Source: Spirochaetota bacterium
Lineage (GTDB): Bacteria; Spirochaetota; UBA4802; JAFGDQ01
NCBI GenBank assembly: GCA_034190085.1
Contig: JAXHTS010000048.1
Location: 64,782-128,781 of the forward strand
Reading direction: 5' to 3'
Length of the DNA stretch: 64,000 nucleotides
A program made the position numbers and the translations under genes. The notes beneath the pieces were generated by a model. The model saw only the letters and a list, made by a program, of their open reading frames with translations. It was not told where the DNA came from and made no database searches. Below are positions 37,983-48,554 of this stretch, piece by piece (within the stretch, counting starts at the first letter, position 1; every line of letters begins with the position of its first letter).

Positions 37983-39986
37983 TTACTCTTTAATATCGAT
38001 CAACTCGTATATCTTAACAGGCAGTTCCTTACCCTTTACCCTTATAACATCCAGCTCGCGTACAATTACACTATCCTTTACATATTCATAGGTGAATTCA
38101 CTTATAATTATGTTAGTCTTATATACCTTATTAGTACCCTCAAGTCTAGCTCCGAGATTAACATTATCACCCATCAGGGTGTAATCCATTCTGGATGAGG
38201 ATCCCATATTTCCAACAACCATATCTCCAGTGTTTATGCCGATTCCTATATCTAATTCAGGTTTACCCTTTCCTCTCCATTTCTTATTCAAATCATCTAG
38301 CTTAATCATCATCTCAAGCGCGGCCTTACAAGCCAATAGGGCATGATCCTCCTGGGAAATTGGGGCACCCCAGAATGCCATAATCTCATCACCTACATAT
38401 TTATCCAATGTGCCATAATATTTAAATGTGATATCAGTCATTGATTCCAGATATTCATTAAGATGCTCAACAAGACCTTCAGGAGTCATCTTTTCAGAGA
38501 TTGAGGTAAACCCTCTAATATCTGAGAAGAGCACTGTTAGTATCTTCTTTTCACCTCCTAGCTTCAATTTCTCCGGATTCTTGAGAAGATCGTCTACAAC
38601 AGATTTTGAGACAAATTTTGAAAATGTTTGTCTTATATATTTTTTCTCCCTCTGTTCAGTCAACACCCTATAAGCAATAATAACTGAAAATGTTACCCCT
38701 ATCTGAATAAGGGGTGTGGCAAAAATACAAATGAGGCTAATTGTGTCAAAGAGTATGTATACTCCAATAATATAGCCTATTATAAAGATTACGGTAAGTA
38801 CGATTGATTTAACTATCGATATCCTTACTAATATTATACCTAATAATAATGCTATTATAAGAAGGATCAGGATATTCTCGAAATCGCTCAGTTCAACAAT
38901 AAAGTCCTGATTGAGTATGGTATTCAACATATTAGCATGATGTTCTATCCCATAGGTTTCACCATAGGGTGATTTATGAATATCTGAAGCAATCCCAGTG
39001 GCTGCATAAGCGGCTACAAGGATAATCTTATTCTCCAGAGATTTGTTTGTCATTTCACCATCCTGATAGAAATAATAATAAGGATAGTGCTGAAAGCTCC
39101 CATATCCACCAATATAATTGATGTTCATGAAGCCCTCCCTGTCAATGGGTATGGATATCTCTCTTGCCTCATTAGGTTTGGCCATCTTCTCGATTGGTAG
39201 ATTTTTTAGCTTTATATGCTTGCCTATCTTAATCTCTATATCATTTTTGCCAATCCCATAGTAATGCATCACAATAACCATATCCACAGAGGGATAATAA
39301 AAACCATTGAATTTAATAATCATTGGCAGCTTTCTTATGGTAGGGTCGGTTGGATCTGGCCGAATGTTCGCACAGCCAATACCCCTTGCCGCGCTGGATA
39401 ATATCGGTATTGGCGGTTCTACATCCTCTACCCATGGCGGGAGGTTATCATTTGGATCCAATGGGAATCTTAATCTATCTAGCAATTTCTTACGTTCCTC
39501 GATATCAGAGATCTTCTTATCTACCTCTTCCGATTCAAATGCATAATCCAGGAATACATTTTTTGCAGATCTTATTGAACGCGCAAATTCCTCTTTATGT
39601 GGTTTATGATCCACGAACATAATATCAAAAAATATTGCTAATGGATTTCCGCTTCCCACATACCGAGTAAATTTTGCGTGAATATTCCATGGAAAGGGCC
39701 AGTAGTTTCCCTCTTCAGCAAAACTTCTTATGGTATTTAAATCTATTCCCAGAATTATTATATCATCCCTTGCCCTGGGATTCTTTTTATATCTCCTTAC
39801 ACCCTCACGAATCTTCTTCGATTTTTCTGAGGGGTCTCTGAGAAAGTATCTAAAATCAATGGCCCCCTTTTCCAATCCATCAAATAGATTGGTTTTGGAA
39901 TATATGAAGACAAACATTAGAAATATGATTAAGGTTATTAAAAGGGCTATAAGTTGATTTTTTGTAAATTTAAATACATTATTCAT
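37983..39986 (-). CDS. CHASE2-domain adenylate/guanylate cyclase
   Basis: This 667-residue membrane receptor cyclase makes a cyclic nucleotide. Domains in order are one N-terminal helix (12-30), an extracytoplasmic CHASE2 sensor (about 45-370, with PWNIHAKFTRYV and FFDIMFVDH), three membrane helices (375-445), and a class III cyclase domain (about 485-660). The two metal Asp residues lie in FSDIRGFTSI and YVGDEIMAFWGAP. MDYTLMGDNVNLGARLEG is also present. The sequence pattern favours cAMP production. Confidence 0.94.
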   Translation of the reverse strand: MNNVFKFTKNQLIALLITLIIFLMFVFIYSKTNLFDGLEKGAIDFRYFLRDPSEKSKKIREGVRRYKKNPRARDDIIILGIDLNTIRSFAEEGNYWPFPWNIHAKFTRYVGSGNPLAIFFDIMFVDHKPHKEEFARSIRSAKNVFLDYAFESEEVDKKISDIEERKKLLDRLRFPLDPNDNLPPWVEDVEPPIPILSSAARGIGCANIRPDPTDPTIRKLPMIIKFNGFYYPSVDMVIVMHYYGIGKNDIEIKIGKHIKLKNLPIEKMAKPNEAREISIPIDREGFMNINYIGGYGSFQHYPYYYFYQDGEMTNKSLENKIILVAAYAATGIASDIHKSPYGETYGIEHHANMLNTILNQDFIVELSDFENILILLIIALLLGIILVRISIVKSIVLTVIFIIGYIIGVYILFDTISLICIFATPLIQIGVTFSVIIAYRVLTEQREKKYIRQTFSKFVSKSVVDDLLKNPEKLKLGGEKKILTVLFSDIRGFTSISEKMTPEGLVEHLNEYLESMTDITFKYYGTLDKYVGDEIMAFWGAPISQEDHALLACKAALEMMIKLDDLNKKWRGKGKPELDIGIGINTGDMVVGNMGSSSRMDYTLMGDNVNLGARLEGTNKVYKTNIIISEFTYEYVKDSVIVRELDVIRVKGKELPVKIYELIDIKE

Positions 39987-40334
39987 TATATTAACCTGTT
40001 ATTACAATCGTTAGCTTAGATAGAATCGAAATCAGCCCACAAAGGGCATCCAGAATTCTGATATATAGGGAGATCAATGAAAGCTATTTATCCCACCTGA
40101 AGGGATGATACTTTTTTATTCATTTAATCGAATTATCCTTGAATCTTTATGTCTTTTCAAGTTTTTTATTGTAATAAAAAATAATTATTTGTATAACTAT
40201 TTAACAGGGATTAAAGTTAATTCACATCCCCTGGAGGATGCCATTATCCAATTTTATCCCTAATTATTATTGCAATTTATATGATCTAATGTAATCTGAC
40301 CGATTTCCCAATAAATTATTTTATTATGAGGTGA
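39987..40334. other. Divergent intergenic region upstream of argS
   Basis: About 348 nt without a gene. It has an AT palindrome (TTTTTTATT-gt-AATAAAAAA, 40162-40181) and a 5-bp CATCC/GGATG hairpin near 40229-40244. No T-box or other leader RNA was recognised. Confidence 0.3.
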
Positions 40335-42005
40335 GTGTTGCTTATTAAGGAAAGGATAAAGGATTTAATTGAACATTCTTGCATGAAGGCTGTAAGTGAT
40401 AATCGAATTAGCGCTATCAGTTTTCCTTCAGTCAAAATAGAATACCCAAAAGACGAGAAGCATGGAGATTATTCCACACCACTAGCTCTTGAATCAGCAA
40501 AAATTCTAAAAGAATCACCTATGGGAATAGGATCAATTCTTAAGGAATATATCGAAGGTTCAGAAATTATTGAAAAAATAGAGGTTGTGAAACCGGGATT
40601 TATTAATATTTTTTTATCCCTTGATTTTCTGCATAAAACCCTAATCTCCGCGATAGATGAAGGCGAAAACTATGGAAAGTGTGGAAGGGGTACACCCAAG
40701 ATGGTAAACATAGAGTTTGTATCAGCCAATCCCACAGGCCCTCTCAACATCGTTTCAGCTCGTGCAGCGGCATTAGGTGACACACTGGCAAATCTCCTTG
40801 AGGCAAGGGGTGATGTTGTAGACAGAGAGTATTATATAAATGATTATGGCAACCAGGTGTATCTGTTAGGTAAATCAGTGCTCCATCGATGTAAAGAGAT
40901 AATGGGTGAGCGCATTGATTTTCCAGAGGATGGTTATCATGGAGAATATATTAAGGATATAGCCAGATATTTATGTGAAAATCATAAGGAAGAGACTTTG
41001 TCATTTGACAATGAGGATGATCAAATTGATTATATTTCCCGCAAGGCAGTTGATTATAATGTCAGGGGACATAAAAGCGATCTTGAAAGGTTTAATGTGA
41101 GATTTGATACTTGGTATAATGAGAGATCCCTTCATGAATCTGGCAAGGTAACAAAGACCCTTGATAACCTAGAGACCAAGGGTGTAATCTATAATGATAA
41201 TGGCAAGAGGGTATTTGAAGCTACAGCATTTGGTGATGATAAGGATAGGGTTGTGGTAAGAGATGATAACAGACCTACTTATCTTCTTGCTGATATAGCC
41301 TATCATAAGGACAAGATGGAAAGGGGTTATGATCTATTAATTGACATATGGGGCCCTGATCATCATGGTTATATCTCCAGAATTGTCGGAGCCATGAAGG
41401 CGTTGGAATTCGATGAGGACATGTTTCGCATATTGATCGCTCAGCAGGTTAACCTGATTATGGATGGCGAGCTGGTCAAGATGTCGAAGAGACTGGGCAA
41501 GTTCTCCACAATGAGCGAATTGATTGACGAGATTGGCGTTGATGTAGCCCGTTATTTTTTCATAATGAGATCTTTAGATAGTCATCTGGACTTCGATCTC
41601 GCCCTTGCTAAAAAGCAGAGTTCAGAAAACCCTGTCTTCTATCTGCAATATGCTCATGCAAGAATTTGTTCAATCTTCCGTGAAGCAGAAAAAATAGGCA
41701 CAGAGTATTTCCCATCTGGATCGACCGCTGAATACTTGAATAACCCTGAAGCTATTGCATTGCTTAAGCGGTTGGCTCTATTTCCTGAAGAGATTTTTGA
41801 CGCTGCCTTTTATTTTGAGCCCCATCGGTTGGCAAATTATCTATTAAAATTAGCTCAAGGATTTCATAAATTCTATACTGAACATAGAGTCCTCTCAACA
41901 AATAGGGAAATGACAAATGCCTACCTATCGCTATGCGATGGAGTTAGGATTGTATTAAATAATGGACTGAAACTGCTGGGGATTTCAGCACCTGAGATGA
42001 TGTGA
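40335..42005 (+). CDS. argS: Arginyl-tRNA synthetase (variant HIGH motif)
   Basis: The enzyme charges tRNA-Arg. The 556-residue protein has the N-terminal additional domain, EFVSANPTGPLNIVSARAA (the HIGH position reads NIVS, residues about 134-138), the KMSKR loop (about 382, VKMSKRLGKFST) and the C-terminal anticodon-binding domain with YLQYAHARICSI. The rest matches a normal ArgRS in order and length. The start is GTG immediately after GAGGTGA, or the next codon TTG. The upstream region has no tRNA or T-box leader. Confidence 0.94.
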   Translation: MLLIKERIKDLIEHSCMKAVSDNRISAISFPSVKIEYPKDEKHGDYSTPLALESAKILKESPMGIGSILKEYIEGSEIIEKIEVVKPGFINIFLSLDFLHKTLISAIDEGENYGKCGRGTPKMVNIEFVSANPTGPLNIVSARAAALGDTLANLLEARGDVVDREYYINDYGNQVYLLGKSVLHRCKEIMGERIDFPEDGYHGEYIKDIARYLCENHKEETLSFDNEDDQIDYISRKAVDYNVRGHKSDLERFNVRFDTWYNERSLHESGKVTKTLDNLETKGVIYNDNGKRVFEATAFGDDKDRVVVRDDNRPTYLLADIAYHKDKMERGYDLLIDIWGPDHHGYISRIVGAMKALEFDEDMFRILIAQQVNLIMDGELVKMSKRLGKFSTMSELIDEIGVDVARYFFIMRSLDSHLDFDLALAKKQSSENPVFYLQYAHARICSIFREAEKIGTEYFPSGSTAEYLNNPEAIALLKRLALFPEEIFDAAFYFEPHRLANYLLKLAQGFHKFYTEHRVLSTNREMTNAYLSLCDGVRIVLNNGLKLLGISAPEMM

Positions 42006-42117
42006 CTCCATGGATATTGATCTTTGAGTCGCAGTCATACAATTCGCTCACTAACTATAGTGGCATTATTTATCATAACTCTGGTGCTGATTAGGATTAA
42101 TATTAAGGAATTTCTAA

Positions 42118-43350
42118 ATGAAGAGAGTTGCAATTATCTCCACTGGAAATGAGTTAATCTATGGCAGTGTTCACGAATCTAACTGCTTTTATCTATCTGG
42201 GATGTTATTCCAAAGGGATTTCAAGGTGGTTTTGCACATTACTGTTGGGGATGAGATAGAGGAATTGCGATATGCATTGGGAGAGGCTCAGAAGAAGGCT
42301 GATATTGCAATCATTACTGGCGGATTGGGTCCTACGGATGATGATTATACCCTTGAGGCGCTGAAGAGTATATTTAACTTTAACACAACAATTTATGAGG
42401 CTGGGAAGCAGAGAATGGAATTTTTTTTCAATTCAGTAGGCAGAACAGTGATGAAGAATGATCTAAAGCAGATTACAGTGCCAGAGGGCGCCCATATCTT
42501 TGATAATGATGTTGGATTAGCAGCGGGTTTTTGTTACTCAGTGGATAAAAAGATAATTATAGCCATGCCTGGCGTACCGACTGAGATGAAGAATATGTTT
42601 GAGAATAGGGTTCTTCCCTTTCTGTTAAAGAAATACAGCATCGGAGAAAAATTGTCTATTGTGATAAGGACAGTCTTGATGAGAGAAGCGGATGTAAATG
42701 AGAAGATTAAGGAATTGAATATAGATTTTAATAAAATTGATTGGGGTATTACCACTGATTGGGGCATGAATACTGTGACCTTTGTCCTGAAGAGTGGTTA
42801 TAATCTGTCCAAAGACGAGATTTTGCAGGAGTCTAGGAGGGTTTTTGGAGACCGATTGCTTTCTCAGAAATCAACAAATCTAGAGATGGAATTAATCGAC
42901 CTTTTAAGGGAAAGGGGGATGACAATATCAACTGCTGAGTCCTGTACCGGAGGACTAATCTCAAAGAGAATAACGGATATTCCAGGGGCCTCGGATGTTT
43001 TCATGGGCGGGATGATAACATATAGCAATAGTTCCAAAATTAAGCAACTCGATGTATCAGCAGAGTCTATAAATCAGTTCGGAGCCGTAAGCGAGGAGGT
43101 GGCAAAGGAAATGGCAAAAGGGATCAGGGATAACTTCAATTCAAGTATTGGCCTCTCCGTTACAGGGGTGGCCGGGCCAGGGGGAGGCAGCGAAGGGAAG
43201 CAGGTGGGCACAGTATGTTTTGGTTTTGCTACCCCAGAGGGTATAGAATCTTTAAAATTAGACATAGGATCTGATAGAGATAGAGTAAGATTTTTTTCTT
43301 CACAATACGCCCTTGATCATGTAAGAATTTATCTAAAAAAAAGATTATGA
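42118..43350 (+). CDS. cinA: CinA-like protein (nicotinamide-nucleotide amidase)
   Basis: The 410-residue protein has two domains. The N-terminal MoCF/COG1058 domain (about 1-170) has ISTGNELIYGSVHESN, TGGLGPTDDDYTLEA and MPGVPTEMKNMF. The C-terminal CinA amidase domain (about 255-410) has STAESCTGGLISKRIT and VTGVAGPGGGSEGKQVGTV. It recycles nicotinamide mononucleotide from NAD and has an ADP-ribose pyrophosphatase side activity in the family. It overlaps the following TPR gene by 4 nt. Confidence 0.95.
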   Translation: MKRVAIISTGNELIYGSVHESNCFYLSGMLFQRDFKVVLHITVGDEIEELRYALGEAQKKADIAIITGGLGPTDDDYTLEALKSIFNFNTTIYEAGKQRMEFFFNSVGRTVMKNDLKQITVPEGAHIFDNDVGLAAGFCYSVDKKIIIAMPGVPTEMKNMFENRVLPFLLKKYSIGEKLSIVIRTVLMREADVNEKIKELNIDFNKIDWGITTDWGMNTVTFVLKSGYNLSKDEILQESRRVFGDRLLSQKSTNLEMELIDLLRERGMTISTAESCTGGLISKRITDIPGASDVFMGGMITYSNSSKIKQLDVSAESINQFGAVSEEVAKEMAKGIRDNFNSSIGLSVTGVAGPGGGSEGKQVGTVCFGFATPEGIESLKLDIGSDRDRVRFFSSQYALDHVRIYLKKRL

Positions 43351-46187
43351 GAATTTTACTATACCTTATCATTACATTCCTGCTGGCAATTTCAGAAGAG
43401 ACTCTGTTATTGTCGCTTGACTCTAAAGCTCTCTATGAGCAGGGGATGGAAGCATTAAACTCAGGCAATTTCCGCTCTTCAGAGCTTCTTTTCAGGAAGA
43501 TAATCGAATCAGACAATGAAGAGTATAAAGATAGGGCCTGGTTTAATCTGTCTCTTTCAATATTTCATCAAAAAAAGTACAAATCCGCAATCTTTGAGTT
43601 CAACAGATTTCTATCAATTTGTACAACATCAAATCTATGTCCTGAAGCAAGATACTGGATTGCTGAAGCTCATTTCTTTCTTCAAGAATATATCAAATCT
43701 ATTGAGGAATATAAACGATTTATCTCTCAGAGTAAAAATAAATCATTAATAGCCTTTGCCTATGACAGGATTGGGCAGGTCTATTTTATCCAAAAGAGAT
43801 ATGATGAGGCAATTATTGAGTGGGAGAGGGCACTCAAGCGAAGCAGCGAAAAGGATCAAAATGAGATACGAACCTTAAATATAGCTGAGGCGCTGTTTCT
43901 TAATCAAAATTATAATGGCGCCATAAATTTATTAAGGCAGTTTATTCTATACAAAGTGGATATAAGGATATCGGCCCGCGCTAGGTTGATTCTTGGGAGA
44001 TCCTATCAGCTAAAGGGTAATCATGCTGAGGCAATGACAATCTTTAATGGCGTTAATGATTCATTATTGAGCGAGAAACCCTTTTACGATATTAATTATT
44101 ACAAAGCAATATCCGCTATCGCTCAGAACAATCTTAATGACGCTAAGCTCTATTTCAATTCATTTATCACAGTTGGGAAGGATTCAGTTTGGTATTATGA
44201 TGCAAAATATGAGTTGGGTAATATATATATAAATGAGGGGGAGGAGAGTGAGGCGATTGATCAATTAGAGGAGGTGAAACAATTTGCAGACAAAGAGGAG
44301 ATAAGGGGTAGAGCATTAATAATATTGAGTAAAATATATTTAAAACGAAATCCCAAGAAGACCATAGCCTATCTAGAGGAGGCTATATCAATAAACAACC
44401 CTGATAACAGAAAGGAGGTATTATTTCTATTAGGAAAGAGTTACATTGATGTTAAGAGGTATAAAGATGCAAAAAAGACACTGGAACTTTTAATCAAGGA
44501 TTATCCTTATGATAGAGACATTGATCATGCCCATTTCTTTCTCTCCATGGTGTATCTTGATGAGGGAGATATGGACAAGGCTATTAGAGGATTCGAAAAG
44601 ATCAAGGAGATAAATCCCTTTTCAAGGTATATAGATGAATCATACTATTATCTAGCCCTTGCTTATAATAGGAATAAACAAACTGGAAGGGCAATCGATC
44701 TATTAAAAAAATATTTGAGTCTTAAAAACTCTCAAAAAAAATATGAAGCTAATGTTCAACTCCTCGAACTCTACTTGATTGGGGATGATTATAAAAATGC
44801 TAAAAAAATAATGAAAATAGTAATTAAGCGTTATATCAAACAAGAGGGAGTTGATACAGTCCTATTAAAATATGGCAAGGCATTGAAGAAAAGGGGACTT
44901 AAAGCTGGGAAATATTTTAGATTAATAATCAAGAATTATCCAAAATCTGCTAGCGCTGGCACAGTATATCTAACATGGGGCGATGAAGCCTTTGTAAAAA
45001 AGGAATTCAAAAAAGCGGAGTGGTTTTACAGAAAATATCTATCAGTAAAGGGAAGAGAGAACGCAGCTTCAGTATTTCTCTATAGAATAATTTCACTCTA
45101 TAAGATGAGAAGATATAAAGAGATTATCTCAGTTCTAGAGAAAGAGGATATACCAAGAATGGATGATTATACATCAAAACAAATTTCTCTTTGGGTTGGG
45201 AGGAGCCATTATCAGATCGGCCAATTTGAGGAGGCATACAATGTAATGTACAATTGGAATATAAGGGATTATTCTATAGGGGATCTTCTTATTATTACTA
45301 AAATCTCTCTTAAGGTTGGGGATATAAAATCAGCAAAGGAGGCATCAGAATTACTCCAAGGGGATAAGGATGCATATGCAGAATCACTATACGCTTTTGG
45401 AAAATATTATCTTGAGGAAGATGAAATTGACATCTCAATAGGATACTTCTCAAGGATTATAATTGAGAGTCCCACCTCTGAATATACCGACCTTGCAAAA
45501 GTGGAGATTGCTGAGATATATATCATTCAAAATAGACTATCTGATGCCATTCAACAATTGACTGAGATAAAAAACCAAAAGATAGTGAATAGAAAAAATG
45601 CAATGTTAATAGTGGCCAACTTCAGAGCAGGGAATAACAAGAAGGCTATTTCGCTTACCAAGACACATCTTAAAAAATTGACTAAAACAGAATATGGCGA
45701 GATGGCAATAAAGGAGAACCTATTATATTATTTCAATAAGAATAACTTAAAAGAATTTAAAAAATACTCCTGGTACTTAAAAAAATATAAGGGTAATAAT
45801 TCATATATCAATTATCTATCCGGGAAGATATACTTTGATCAGAATAAATACAAGAGTTCATACTATTTTTTCTATAAATTGGCCCAAGTTAAAAATGAAT
45901 ATACTGAAGAGTCACTCTTTTATCTTGGAATAATCAGCCTTTTTCAGCAAAAGAATACTGAGCGTGCGGTTGGTTACTTCAATAGAATAATAAAGGAAAA
46001 AAATCCTACAAATCAAGACAGTAAATTTTTAGTACAGGCAAAGATATATCTCTCTATTATCTTGAAAGAGAGGGGTAATATGGCTGACTCAAAAAAAATA
46101 CTCAAGGATATTCTAAGAAGCTCTGAGAATATGATGTGGAAGACACAAGCGGAAAATCTCTTTGAATATTACGGTTATTCCAAATAA
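43347..46187 (+). CDS. Very long exported TPR protein
   Basis: The 946-residue protein has an N-terminal signal peptide (about 1-20, LYLIITFLLAISEET). TPR and TPR-like helical repeats then fill nearly the whole chain, for example FRSSELLFRKII and AIRGFEKIKEINPFSRYIDE. No enzyme domain is seen. It probably lies in the periplasm or on the envelope and acts as a protein scaffold; similar BamD/YbgF-like repeat proteins organise the outer membrane, which is only an analogy. Translation is probably coupled to cinA. Confidence 0.87.
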   Translation: MRILLYLIITFLLAISEETLLLSLDSKALYEQGMEALNSGNFRSSELLFRKIIESDNEEYKDRAWFNLSLSIFHQKKYKSAIFEFNRFLSICTTSNLCPEARYWIAEAHFFLQEYIKSIEEYKRFISQSKNKSLIAFAYDRIGQVYFIQKRYDEAIIEWERALKRSSEKDQNEIRTLNIAEALFLNQNYNGAINLLRQFILYKVDIRISARARLILGRSYQLKGNHAEAMTIFNGVNDSLLSEKPFYDINYYKAISAIAQNNLNDAKLYFNSFITVGKDSVWYYDAKYELGNIYINEGEESEAIDQLEEVKQFADKEEIRGRALIILSKIYLKRNPKKTIAYLEEAISINNPDNRKEVLFLLGKSYIDVKRYKDAKKTLELLIKDYPYDRDIDHAHFFLSMVYLDEGDMDKAIRGFEKIKEINPFSRYIDESYYYLALAYNRNKQTGRAIDLLKKYLSLKNSQKKYEANVQLLELYLIGDDYKNAKKIMKIVIKRYIKQEGVDTVLLKYGKALKKRGLKAGKYFRLIIKNYPKSASAGTVYLTWGDEAFVKKEFKKAEWFYRKYLSVKGRENAASVFLYRIISLYKMRRYKEIISVLEKEDIPRMDDYTSKQISLWVGRSHYQIGQFEEAYNVMYNWNIRDYSIGDLLIITKISLKVGDIKSAKEASELLQGDKDAYAESLYAFGKYYLEEDEIDISIGYFSRIIIESPTSEYTDLAKVEIAEIYIIQNRLSDAIQQLTEIKNQKIVNRKNAMLIVANFRAGNNKKAISLTKTHLKKLTKTEYGEMAIKENLLYYFNKNNLKEFKKYSWYLKKYKGNNSYINYLSGKIYFDQNKYKSSYYFFYKLAQVKNEYTEESLFYLGIISLFQQKNTERAVGYFNRIIKEKNPTNQDSKFLVQAKIYLSIILKERGNMADSKKILKDILRSSENMMWKTQAENLFEYYGYSK

Positions 46188-46305
46188 ACTAACATCATTA
46201 AATTGATTTCAAGGTATATTACAATCCCTGCTATTATATTCCAATTCCCATTTCTCTACTCATATGAGAAGGATTTTAAATATAATTGTGATATTGGAGT
46301 GAACA

Positions 46306-46755
46306 ATGAAGATGAGATTATTGGTAATTCATGGTCCTAATCTTAACATGCTGGGGAGTAGAGAGACAGATATCTATGGCGATTGTACCCTTAATGAAAT
46401 AAATAAGATGATTGAAGATTTTGGCAGGGATAATAGGATCGGAATTGAGACCTTCCAGTCAAATAGCGAAGGGGAGATCCTAAATTATATTCAAAGGAAT
46501 ATCGATTCAGATGGGATTGTCATAAATCCAGCTGCTTACACCCACACTTCGGTTGCGATAAGGGATGTTATTAAAGCCGTCAAAATTCCAACAATAGAGG
46601 TCCATCTGTCCAACATCCACGCAAGAGAGGAATTCAGAAAAAGGTCCCTCATTGCCCCGGTATGTATAGGACAAATATCCGGATTTGGATATAACTCCTA
46701 TTTGTTAGGCATCTCAGCCATGATGTATTATGTAAAGAGAAACAACAATGATTGA
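46306..46755 (+). CDS. aroQ: 3-dehydroquinate dehydratase, type II
   Basis: This enzyme catalyses step three of the shikimate pathway. The 149-residue length is typical. Visible motifs are VIHGPNLNMLGSRETDIYG (with the catalytic Tyr), FQSNSEGEILNYIQ, INPAAYTHTSVAIRD and IEVHLSNIHAREEFR. GGAGTGA precedes the ATG. It is a lone aro gene here. It is convergent with the next gene, with about 21 nt between. Confidence 0.96.
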   Translation: MKMRLLVIHGPNLNMLGSRETDIYGDCTLNEINKMIEDFGRDNRIGIETFQSNSEGEILNYIQRNIDSDGIVINPAAYTHTSVAIRDVIKAVKIPTIEVHLSNIHAREEFRKRSLIAPVCIGQISGFGYNSYLLGISAMMYYVKRNNND

Positions 46756-46776
46756 AGCATAATTTTTATTTGAGAC

Positions 46777-47850
46777 CTATATGAAATCAAGTTCCCTTGA
46801 AGCGAGGATGAACATTGAATGGCTCCAACACAGTGGAGATATTGATTGTTGAATGTCATTGTCAAATATCTGTTCTGGAATAAATTCATTATATGTAGAA
46901 TTCACCACTTTTTTATAGTATTGTAAAGCCTTGTCCCTATTGCCATTCTTACTCTGCACAATACACATCCAGAAATTGAGTATGGGCCAGAATCCTGCCC
47001 CCTTATTTCTATGCAAGGTTTGATACATCCAGCCATCATACTCATCCTGTTCATATCTATGTACACCAAAATCCCTCACCAATCCCTTCTCAATAAGTCT
47101 AATAGTCTCTTGTGCTAGAGGATCTTTAACATCGACTATATCAAAGGGCCAGATTAGCCCCAAGGCGCTTGCGTCAATTCTTTCATCATTCAGCACGCCA
47201 AAGGACCTGCAGAAATACCCCCTTTCCTCTGAATTCCTGAAAAGGACTCCCCTCATCTCCCTTGCCACATCCACATATCGCTGATCAGGATAGAGTTGGT
47301 CAGCTGATAGCAATCCACGAATACATGCGCCGAGAGAATAGGAAAAATTCTCTTTCATATCCGGGAAGGTCATTCTCTCCTCCCAGAGGTCATTGGTTAT
47401 TATCGAAAAATGATCCTGATCCCAAAATCTGCACAATCCTTCCGCTGAATGAAGGACTAAGTCCTTATGCCTATCCGCTTTGGCTGGATCATCCCTATAA
47501 TAATGCCAAAGCGCATATAAGATTGATCCTGTTTGATCGGGTTGGAATCGCTTCAATGCCTGTAAGCCATTAGGATAATACTTTTCATAGAATAGGCCAG
47601 TCTCTTCCCAACCCTCAGCTCTCATCAATAACCAGTCGAAAAATTTTTCTTGAATACCTCCTATACCTGCCACCTCACCAGCGATACAGGCAAATAGGGC
47701 ATCCCTGGGCCAGACATAGAAGTAGTTCTTAACATCCTTTGAATAATAGGGTTTAGTAGAATTTGCAGCTACTATAGCACCATTCTCAAGGCAGCAGTCC
47801 TGAATCACATCTTTGCTGACTCTTTGTAAACATTGTATCCGTTCTTTCAT
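46777..47850 (-). CDS. Glycoside hydrolase family 15-like glucanase
   Basis: The 357-residue cytoplasmic protein resembles the alpha/alpha-barrel of glucoamylase and glucodextranase enzymes. Motifs are FYVWPRDALFA near residue 43, NDLWEERM near 150 (one catalytic Glu) and FIPEQIFDN near 325 (the second catalytic region), then SPLCWSHSMFI. It is shorter than classic GH15 proteins because the N-terminal beta-sandwich is missing. It may act on glycogen or trehalose-type glucans; no such pathway gene lies nearby. Confidence 0.84.
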   Translation of the reverse strand: MKERIQCLQRVSKDVIQDCCLENGAIVAANSTKPYYSKDVKNYFYVWPRDALFACIAGEVAGIGGIQEKFFDWLLMRAEGWEETGLFYEKYYPNGLQALKRFQPDQTGSILYALWHYYRDDPAKADRHKDLVLHSAEGLCRFWDQDHFSIITNDLWEERMTFPDMKENFSYSLGACIRGLLSADQLYPDQRYVDVAREMRGVLFRNSEERGYFCRSFGVLNDERIDASALGLIWPFDIVDVKDPLAQETIRLIEKGLVRDFGVHRYEQDEYDGWMYQTLHRNKGAGFWPILNFWMCIVQSKNGNRDKALQYYKKVVNSTYNEFIPEQIFDNDIQQSISPLCWSHSMFILASRELDFI

Positions 47851-47996
47851 AATTATTGAAAGCGACTGTACAGCTCAGTTGTATAGGTATGAGCCTAGAT
47901 TTTATATCATAGTCTCGATTGCGGCTTCTGAATTATATAACCCTTAGATGCAACATACTCAATGAAAGAAAAATTAAATCTTGGAGAATTATGATA

Positions 47997-48554
47997 CTAT
48001 TCATCTCCCTTGAGCGTGTAATTACTCTTTAAAAAATTATAAATGGTGTCAAGGGCGGGATCAGCAGTTCCTCTTATGTCCGTATCTATTAAAACATCCT
48101 TTCTGTTCTTAGATAACCAATTATGCAATCTTCGTGAGGCATCCTTTTTATCTTTAGAGAGATGACAAATCTTCACTAACTTCCTCATCTCATCCAAAGC
48201 AAAAAAATTTCTGGCTTTATTAATCACTATTACAAAATAGCTATTGTCTTCACCCTCCTTCACTTCGATGGTCAATTTAGTTGATACTGGGCCTTTTTTT
48301 GCTTCATCCTTGATATATTCTTTATTTTGAAGCTTCTTAACCTGCTTTTTAACCTGCATATTATGCAAAATTATCTCTGCTTGTTGAATCAAGAATTTCA
48401 ATCCCTCCTCGTTAAGATCCTTAATCATAATTTTTAGATGTTTTATTAATTCGTCCTTTTGTCTATTATGCGTACCCTTTTCCCTTTTGGGTATTCCGCT
48501 AACTTTTTTTGCTGGTGATTTCTTATCAGTTCCTGTTTTGGTCTGCTTTTTCAT
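47997..48554 (-). CDS. Hypothetical Lys-rich protein
   Basis: The 185-residue protein has a very basic N-terminal 35 residues (Lys/Thr-rich), a helical part with KKQVKKLQNKEYIKDEAKK and a C-terminal domain with strand-helix character (NSYFVIVINKARNFFALDEM). No signal peptide. The basic tail suggests nucleic acid binding, which is inference. No family recognised. It stands alone between the GH15 and mobB genes. Confidence 0.75.
   Translation of the reverse strand: MKKQTKTGTDKKSPAKKVSGIPKREKGTHNRQKDELIKHLKIMIKDLNEEGLKFLIQQAEIILHNMQVKKQVKKLQNKEYIKDEAKKGPVSTKLTIEVKEGEDNSYFVIVINKARNFFALDEMRKLVKICHLSKDKKDASRRLHNWLSKNRKDVLIDTDIRGTADPALDTIYNFLKSNYTLKGDE

Noticed and set aside
34395..39986. A phosphatase, DHH phosphodiesterase and cyclase forming one second-messenger system
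   Set aside because: The genes are on different strands with separate intergenic regions, and DHH proteins of this kind act on pAp, nanoRNA or c-di-AMP rather than the cyclase product; adjacency alone is not enough.
40162..40181. AT-rich palindrome TTTTTTATT-gt-AATAAAAAA upstream of argS
   Set aside because: Made of A and T runs only; such palindromes arise easily by chance in this AT-rich sequence.
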